NCBI RefSeq assembly: GCF_025753795.1
Contig: NZ_JAOWPS010000004.1
Span: 186,001 to 250,000 of the forward strand
DNA from: Mesorhizobium sp. YC-39
GTDB taxonomy: Bacteria; Pseudomonadota; Alphaproteobacteria; Rhizobiales; Rhizobiaceae
Direction: 5' to 3'
Length of the DNA: 64,000 nt
The notes beneath the pieces are model-generated. The model had not been told where the DNA came from, made no database searches, and was given only the letters and a program-made list of their open reading frames with translations. This document shows positions 59,197 through 64,000 of this stretch, one piece after another. Position 1 is the stretch's first letter. Every line of letters begins with the position of its first letter. A program made the position numbers and the translations under genes.

Positions 59197-59577
59197 ATGC
59201 CGATCGCCAAGGAGCACAAGGAATTCCACGCCGTCGACATGGCCGGCGAGGGCTGGCATGTGCCGCCCGGCTATCCGCCTGGCATCGAGCAGAAGATTCT
59301 TGCCGGCCGGCTCGACGAGGCCGGCAAAACGGGAAACCGCACGCGGCTGCTGCGGTTCCGGCCGGGCGCCTACACCACGGTGCCGTTCGTGCACGATTAC
59401 TGGGAAGAGGTTTATCTGATATCGGGCAATCTCATTGTCGGCGCCGCCACGTCTGAAGAACCGCCGCTGAGTTTTGCCCCAAACACCTACGCCTGCCGAC
59501 CACCCGGCGTCTACCATGGTCCGTTCAGGTCGCAGACCGGATGTCTGTTGCTCGAGTTGCACTACTACGAGACCTAG
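59197..59577 (+). CDS. Small cupin-domain protein
   Basis: A 126-residue cupin. Motif 1-like residues are in RFRPGAYTTVPFVHDYWEEVYLISG split around the metal site (His, Glu, Tyr-Leu-Ile-Ser-Gly), and motif 2 in YACRPPGVYHGPF. It may be a dioxygenase or an isomerase-like accessory to the monooxygenase. The start lies 7 bp after the hydroxylase stop. An upstream ATG at 59170 lies in the hydroxylase gene. Confidence 0.83.
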   Translation: MPIAKEHKEFHAVDMAGEGWHVPPGYPPGIEQKILAGRLDEAGKTGNRTRLLRFRPGAYTTVPFVHDYWEEVYLISGNLIVGAATSEEPPLSFAPNTYACRPPGVYHGPFRSQTGCLLLELHYYET

Positions 59578-59629
59578 TAGCCGGCGCGGTCGCGCTAGCA
59601 ACGAGAAGGCGCCGGCGAGGGGTGTTCGG

Positions 59630-60562
59630 CTATCGCTCCAGCCGCGGCTTCTCGATACCCGGAATTCCGCCAATCCGCTCGGCGAGAAAATCGACCAGCA
59701 GCCGGACCCGGGCAACGCCCGCGCGCTCCGGGACAATCAGCATACTCAGCGGTATGGGAGGCGGGGCGTAGTCTGGCAGGATCACTTCCAGCCGGCCGGC
59801 GGCGAGAAGATCGTCTACAAGCCAGTGATGGGCAGGTGCGATACCACGTCCGGCGACAAGGGCCTCGCGCGCGGCAAGTCCATGGTCGACACGAAATCGG
59901 CCGCCAAAAGGCACTGCGTGGCGTTCGCCGCCCGGCCCCTGCAGGGCGAGCGTGTCGCTTCCCGCGATGTTCGACATCCGGATGCCTTCGTGGTCAGGCA
60001 GATCCTGGGGGATAGCTGGTCTGCCCCGCGCCGCCAGATAGGCCGGCGCCGCCACCAGCAGACGCCGGGACTGGCCGAGTGCCCGCAGTTTCATAGAACT
60101 GTCGGTGAGCGGACCGAGGCGAAGCGCGATGTCGATACCCTCCCGCACAAGGTCGATGCGCTCGTCCGTGAGGCTGAGATCAACCCCGATGTCGGGATAT
60201 CGGTCCTGAAAGGCGAAGATCAGCCGGCTGACGTGCAAGACTCCGAGTGCCGCCGTGCAGGATATCCGGATCGTGCCGGCCGACGCACCACGCGTGCCCC
60301 GCGCTTCATCGCCGGCCTGCTCAACGAGGCGCAGGATCTGGACACTGTCGGCATAGTAACGACTGCCCTCATCAGTCATTGTGACACGCCGGGTGGTCCT
60401 GCTGAGCAAGGGCACACCGATGGCCTCCTCGAGCTCCCGCAAATGCCGTGTGACCGTCGACTGCCCAACGCCGAATTCGCGCGCCACCGCCGACAAGCTG
60501 CCGCGCTCGGCGACGCGAACGAAGGTGCGCATGCGGTCGAGCGTGACGTCAGATCTATCCAT
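59630..60562 (-). CDS. LysR-family transcriptional regulator
   Basis: A 310-residue LTTR: N-terminal HTH (MRTFVRVAERGSLSAVAREFGVGQSTVTRHLREL split over helices 1-3) and a periplasmic-binding-like effector domain from about residue 95 (GTIRISCTAALGVLHVSRLI; LVREGIDIALRLGPL). It is divergent from the quinone-reductase gene with 96 bp between starts, and the perfect palindrome CTACATGTAG (60588-60597) in that gap is a plausible binding site. It likely activates the reductase in response to a quinone or phenol. Confidence 0.9.
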   Translation of the reverse strand: MDRSDVTLDRMRTFVRVAERGSLSAVAREFGVGQSTVTRHLRELEEAIGVPLLSRTTRRVTMTDEGSRYYADSVQILRLVEQAGDEARGTRGASAGTIRISCTAALGVLHVSRLIFAFQDRYPDIGVDLSLTDERIDLVREGIDIALRLGPLTDSSMKLRALGQSRRLLVAAPAYLAARGRPAIPQDLPDHEGIRMSNIAGSDTLALQGPGGERHAVPFGGRFRVDHGLAAREALVAGRGIAPAHHWLVDDLLAAGRLEVILPDYAPPPIPLSMLIVPERAGVARVRLLVDFLAERIGGIPGIEKPRLER

Positions 60563-60587
60563 TATTCGGCATAATCTTATGCATTGC

Positions 60588-60597
60588 CTACATGTAG
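60588..60597. promoter_or_regulatory. Palindrome in the LysR/quinone-reductase divergent promoter
   Basis: CTACATGTAG is self-complementary and lies near the middle of the 96-bp gap, followed at 60613-60625 by a second small dyad (GGCTACCTTTAGC). This fits the size and place of an LTTR recognition site, but no such site has been shown here. Confidence 0.4.
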
Positions 60598-60658
60598 CGG
60601 ATCATCCTAGGGCTGGCTACCTTTAGCGTCTATCGTTCTTCTTCTTCGGAGTTGACCC

Positions 60659-61489
60659 ATGAAAGTCCTGCTTGTTTTTGCTCATCCCGAGCCGCGTTCG
60701 CTCAACGGCGCACTGCGTGACGTCGCCATCAGGGAACTCGAGGCCCAGGGCCATGAGGTGCGGGTGTCCGACCTCTATGCCGATGGCTGGAAATCTGAGG
60801 TGGACCGTGCCGACTTTCCGTCGTGGCCGCCCGAAGCACGCTTCCTGCCGGCTGGGGCATCCAAAAAAGCTTTTGCGACCAGCACTCTGACCGAAGACGT
60901 CAAAGCGGAGATCGACAAGCTGTTGTGGGCCGACACCCTGATCCTCCAGTTCCCGCTCTGGTGGTACGCCATGCCGGCGATCCTCAAGGGCTGGGTCGAT
61001 CGGGTGTACGCCTACGGCTTCGCCTATGGCGTCGGCGAGCACAGCGACCAGCGGTGGGGGGACCGCTTTGGTGAGGGAACGCTCGCTGGCAAGCGCGCGA
61101 TGCTGATCGTGACCACCGGCGGCTGGGAAGAGCATTATTCCGCCCGCGGCGTCAACGGCCCGATCGACGACCTGCTGTTCCCGATCAATCACGGGATCCT
61201 CTATTATCCGGGCTACGACGTGCTCCCGCCGTTCGTGGTCTACAGAGTGGACCGTTTCGGGGAGGCCGATTTCGAGCCTGTCGCGGAGCGCCTGCGCGAA
61301 AGGATGCGCACGCTCGAGACGATCCGGCCGATTCCCTATCGGCAGCAGAATGGCGGGGATTACCACATCCCGAGCATGCAGCTCCGCCCCGAACTGGGCG
61401 ACCCCGGCGCCGCAGGCTTCGCGCTTCACGAGGATCGCGCCGGCGCCAAATCGGCGACGCCGCGTTCGACTTTGCGGGATGTGGCCTGA
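60659..61489 (+). CDS. NAD(P)H:quinone oxidoreductase (flavodoxin-fold, MdaB/NQO1-like)
   Basis: A 276-residue protein. The flavodoxin-2 fold is shown by MKVLLVFAHPEPRSLNGAL at strand 1, DTLILQFPLWWYAMPAILKGWVDRV split around the FMN/FAD site near residue 100, and LIVTTGGWEEHYS. Such enzymes reduce quinones by two electrons and protect against redox cycling. It is longer than usual by a C-terminal tail of about 40 residues after the core (PGAAGFALHEDRAG). It is driven from the divergent LysR promoter. Confidence 0.88.
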   Translation: MKVLLVFAHPEPRSLNGALRDVAIRELEAQGHEVRVSDLYADGWKSEVDRADFPSWPPEARFLPAGASKKAFATSTLTEDVKAEIDKLLWADTLILQFPLWWYAMPAILKGWVDRVYAYGFAYGVGEHSDQRWGDRFGEGTLAGKRAMLIVTTGGWEEHYSARGVNGPIDDLLFPINHGILYYPGYDVLPPFVVYRVDRFGEADFEPVAERLRERMRTLETIRPIPYRQQNGGDYHIPSMQLRPELGDPGAAGFALHEDRAGAKSATPRSTLRDVA

Positions 61490-61545
61490 CACCGGATCCC
61501 GAAAAGATCATGGTCAGGCAAGGCGCCTAAAACCCATGGGGTGAA

Positions 61546-62301
61546 TCAGCGACCGGCCCGAAATATCGCCGCCGCCGCCGCCGTCAGCGCGGCATTGCCG
61601 GACGCTACCGTTCCGTCCGGCAGCGCCTTGCCGTCCTCCAGCCCGACACGCGTCGACCAGTTGCGCTCGGCGGCTCTATGCACGAACGGCCAGACCGTGG
61701 CATCGGCGCCATGCAGCAGGATGGCCCGTCGTATCCCGGTGCGTTCCAGCACCGCTTCGATGCCGTCCGACACGGCAAAGGCCTCGTCCAGCGTCTGCTC
61801 CGAAATCTCGATCAGAATGCGCAGCACACGCCCGCCATGGTCGAGGCTGACCAGACGCTCGGCGTCGGCGATCGACGCGAGCCCGGCCTCGACGCCGACG
61901 CCGCGCTGGCGCAGGCTCTCCATAACGAGCGGCGCCGCCGCCTCGCTGAGATTGACCGAGGCGTAGTCCGGCAATTCACGCCAGCCGGCGATGGTCGTAA
62001 GCGTGCGCTCATCGTCGTTCTCGATCCAGGCGCCGGTGGAGACGCCGATCAGCGTTCCCGGGCAAGCGCGGCGGAGCGCGAGCATAGTCGGGTCCATCGC
62101 CGCTGGCGCCAGGCTTTCGCGGCCGTCCGTCCCGCGCGCATGGACATGAAGCTCGGCCGCACCAGCGGCCACGCAGGCCACGCCGTCGCGCGCCATGGCT
62201 TCGGGATCGAGCGGCAGTTGCGGATGGAAATCGGCGCTGCGCGCGCCATTGATGCAGGTCTGGACGATCATGGGGTTGGGCAGCCTAGTTGCGGTTGCCA
62301 C
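61546..62301 (-). CDS. BKACE-family (DUF849) beta-keto acid cleavage enzyme
   Basis: A 251-residue TIM-barrel protein of the 3-keto-5-aminohexanoate cleavage enzyme family: IVQTCINGARSADFHPQLPL at strand 1, CVAAGAAELHVHARGTDGRES with the zinc-type His-x-His, and a Glu in VEAGLASIADAERL. The family condenses beta-keto acids with acetyl-CoA. It is somewhat shorter than the ~275-310 usual for BKACE. The gene stands alone; substrate class cannot be predicted from the residues I can see. Confidence 0.84.
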   Translation of the reverse strand: MATATRLPNPMIVQTCINGARSADFHPQLPLDPEAMARDGVACVAAGAAELHVHARGTDGRESLAPAAMDPTMLALRRACPGTLIGVSTGAWIENDDERTLTTIAGWRELPDYASVNLSEAAAPLVMESLRQRGVGVEAGLASIADAERLVSLDHGGRVLRILIEISEQTLDEAFAVSDGIEAVLERTGIRRAILLHGADATVWPFVHRAAERNWSTRVGLEDGKALPDGTVASGNAALTAAAAAIFRAGR

Positions 62302-62448
62302 AGTCTAGCGCAGGGTCGCGAAAACCGGAATCGGCACGCGCTATCATCCTGACAGATGGGCCGCTTTTCCCTTGTTTGGCCCTGACCTGTCCCGGCCGAA
62401 TGGTTCAGTCCGTGCGCAAGCGATGGCGCGTCCCGCATCAGGCCCGTT

Positions 62449-63111
62449 TCATTCGATCAGCAGCAAGCCGCGCTTTTGGTCGCCATCGCTATCGATTGTG
62501 TCCATGGCAGAGAACAGGCGTTCGCGCTCGATCAGCCATGGCTTGTAGCGTTCATTGACATCGAGAACGAAAACCATGTCCTCGGCCTCCAGATATCCGC
62601 CGATCGGCGAAAAATGGCCGACGCCGGCGCCGAAGATCTTCTTACGGGTAAAGTTGATGATGTAGCGGCGACCGGGATCGTTGGCGCGTTTCATATGCTC
62701 GCGGAATTCCCCGGCGGTCAGGTTCCGCAGCACGGAGACTTTCCGCCCGGTCTTCGTTCGGGCGACTTCGGCAACCTCGTCGAGCGTCAGGCCGATGATG
62801 CAAAAGCCGGTCCAGCACTTTCCCGTCCCCTCGAGGACTTCCGCTTCGGTTGTTTCCTCTTCGCCGATCGAGCGGAATGTATTGGCGACGCTTGCCGGAC
62901 CGCACCGTGACCCGTTCGATTGCCATTGGATGTCGGCATTGAAGGTGGCGGCCACAGGCAGCTTCCAGGCGGTGTTTATCAATTCAGGAGTACGGGTCAC
63001 GGATGACTGGATTGCCTCCGGCGAGACGGCCGACTGACCGGCAAGCAGGAATGCAGCGCCGCAAAGCAGGGCAACGCCGGCAATCGCACCGAAAGCAAGA
63101 CCGCGCTTCAT
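62449..63111 (-). CDS. Phytochelatin synthase-like cysteine peptidase, membrane-anchored
   Basis: A 220-residue protein with an N-terminal signal/anchor helix (LAFGAIAGVALLCGAAFLLAG) and a phytochelatin synthase domain. The papain-like triad is visible: Cys70 in QWQSNGSRCGPASVAN, His166 in GVGHFSPIGGY and Asp184 in FVLDVNERYKPW. Bacterial short forms such as Alr0975 lack the C-terminal half and cleave glycine from glutathione rather than make phytochelatin. The signal places it in the periplasm. ATG 63111 is chosen; the frame is open to 63201 without family sequence. Confidence 0.87.
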   Translation of the reverse strand: MKRGLAFGAIAGVALLCGAAFLLAGQSAVSPEAIQSSVTRTPELINTAWKLPVAATFNADIQWQSNGSRCGPASVANTFRSIGEEETTEAEVLEGTGKCWTGFCIIGLTLDEVAEVARTKTGRKVSVLRNLTAGEFREHMKRANDPGRRYIINFTRKKIFGAGVGHFSPIGGYLEAEDMVFVLDVNERYKPWLIERERLFSAMDTIDSDGDQKRGLLLIE

Positions 63112-63242
63112 GGGCTGAACCTCGAAGCAGTGCAGCGGAAGGACATTGCAGAAACGCGGTCGTAACGTCAATCGGCTGCAACAAGCCCGAGGGGCAAGCA
63201 CTACAGCCCGGACCTCAAAGCGGCGCCAAGCGATCGGTATTG

Positions 63243-64000
63243 CTATCTGGAAAATTCGCTGCGCACGATGCCATGGCGCTGGAGCTTGTCGTAGAAGGTC
63301 TTGCGCGGGATACCCAGCGCTTCAATCGTGCGCCGAACGTCGCCTTCATTGCGGCCGAGCGTCTCGCGGATGATGTCGGCCTCGTAGCGCTCCAGCCGCT
63401 CCGGCAGCTTCATGGCGGCATCCGGCTGGGCCGGGGCAGGGGATTGCGCCTGCGTTGCTTCTTCCAGCCCAAGCACGAAACGCTCGGCAAAATGCGCGAG
63501 CTCGCGCACATTGCCCGGCCAGTCATGCTCCCTGAGATGGCGATGCACCGAGGCGGGAACAGAAGGCACCGGGCGCCGGAAACGGGCGGCGGCGCGCTCG
63601 GCGAAGTAGAAGAACAGCAAGGCGACGTCGTCGCGGCGTTCGCGCAGCGGCGGGATCGAAATCGTCACCACGTTCAGCCTGTAATAGAGATCCTCGCGGA
63701 AAGCGCCGCGCTGGCGCGGATCGCTAAGATCGACCTTGGCGGCGGCAACGACGCGCAGATCCACCGGCCGCACTTCGTTGGTGCCGAGCGGCGTTACCTC
63801 GCGCATTTCCAGCACGCGCAGCATCTGCACCTGCGTCGAGACCGGCATGCTTTCGATCTCGTCGAGGAACAGCGTGCCGCCGCTGGCATGCTCGATGCGG
63901 CCGATGCGCTTCTTCTGCGCGCCGGTGAAGGCGCCCGCCTCATGGCCGAACAATTCGCTCTCGATGACGGTTTCCGGCAGTGTGCCGCAATTCAGCGCGA
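63243..64000 (-). CDS. Sigma-54-dependent activator (NtrC/DctD family), 5' partial
   Basis: The C-terminal 252 or more residues of an enhancer-binding protein; the frame continues past the right edge. It begins in the AAA+ domain just before the sigma-54 contact loop GAFTGA and includes Walker B TLFLDEIESM, the arginine-finger region REDLYYRLNVVTISIPPLRERRDD and WPGNVRELAHF. After a short linker a Fis-type HTH closes the protein (RTIEALGIPRKTFYDKLQRHGI). DctD of rhizobia (C4-dicarboxylate transport) has this final motif, but the receiver domain is not in view. Confidence 0.9.
   Translation of the reverse strand, partial: ALNCGTLPETVIESELFGHEAGAFTGAQKKRIGRIEHASGGTLFLDEIESMPVSTQVQMLRVLEMREVTPLGTNEVRPVDLRVVAAAKVDLSDPRQRGAFREDLYYRLNVVTISIPPLRERRDDVALLFFYFAERAAARFRRPVPSVPASVHRHLREHDWPGNVRELAHFAERFVLGLEEATQAQSPAPAQPDAAMKLPERLERYEADIIRETLGRNEGDVRRTIEALGIPRKTFYDKLQRHGIVRSEFSR

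Noticed and set aside
1..64000. tRNA, rRNA, CRISPR arrays, origins of replication or phage attachment sites
   Set aside because: I looked for cloverleaf-like segments, regularly spaced repeats and integrase-linked duplications and saw none. I cannot exclude a small RNA gene without a covariance search.

Overview
The window is about 64 kb of GC-rich DNA with tightly packed genes, 4-bp ATGA/GTGA overlaps, many ABC uptake systems and a rhizobial-type intergenic palindrome. Gene content (CUT2 sugar importers, thuA-like gene, HmrR copper regulator, TonB siderophore uptake, Lrp-linked amino-acid uptake) fits an alphaproteobacterium of the Rhizobiales, most likely Mesorhizobium or a close relative. 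This is inferred from content and style, not from a marker gene. I saw no rRNA, tRNA, CRISPR array, intact IS element, integrase or phage gene.

Left part (1-8.8 kb): the 3' end of a sugar-type ABC ATPase, two permeases, then HyuA/HyuB hydantoinase-oxoprolinase subunits and a DMT exporter; next a TPP riboswitch in front of a lone ykoF. From 8.8 to 16 kb a minus-strand ferric-siderophore unit runs AraC regulator, TonB receptor, binding protein, fused FhuB-type permease, siderophore-interacting reductase, with a TGA-N9-TCA (RirA/IRO-type) site before the receptor. From 16.2 to 24.2 kb there is a minus-strand ribose-like ABC operon (permease, binding protein, ATPase, ribokinase, RbsD, degenerate PanB homologue), a phytanoyl-CoA dioxygenase-like gene and a divergent AraC regulator.

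Middle part (24.2-41.4 kb): a copper island (cytochrome c', HmrR/CueR, YqaA-like protein, DUF1007 protein, multicopper oxidase) with three promoters of the 19-bp-spacer MerR type; a three-gene type III polyketide/methyltransferase/flavoprotein cluster resembling srsABC phenolic-lipid genes; a BBE-type oxidase; a DUF2778 L,D-transpeptidase-like protein; thuA plus a Gfo/Idh/MocA dehydrogenase; a GFA protein; and an N-formylglutamate amidohydrolase / QEGLA metallopeptidase (DUF1704) / GshB-like ATP-grasp operon, which is my best candidate for an undescribed pathway.

Right part (41.4-64 kb): a serine hydrolase, then an 8.35-kb block (SLC13-TrkA_C transporter, adenylate cyclase, MgtE, GNAT, YkuD, OmpA lipoprotein) bounded by two diverged copies of the same hydrolase/ABC convergent junction, so it looks inserted. 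After it come an Lrp-linked amino-acid ABC operon with a lysine-6-dehydrogenase-like enzyme; a GntR-led two-component flavin monooxygenase operon with a 34-bp palindrome over the regulator's start; a LysR/quinone reductase pair; a BKACE enzyme; an exported phytochelatin-synthase-like protein; and the C-terminal part of a sigma-54 activator running off the right edge.
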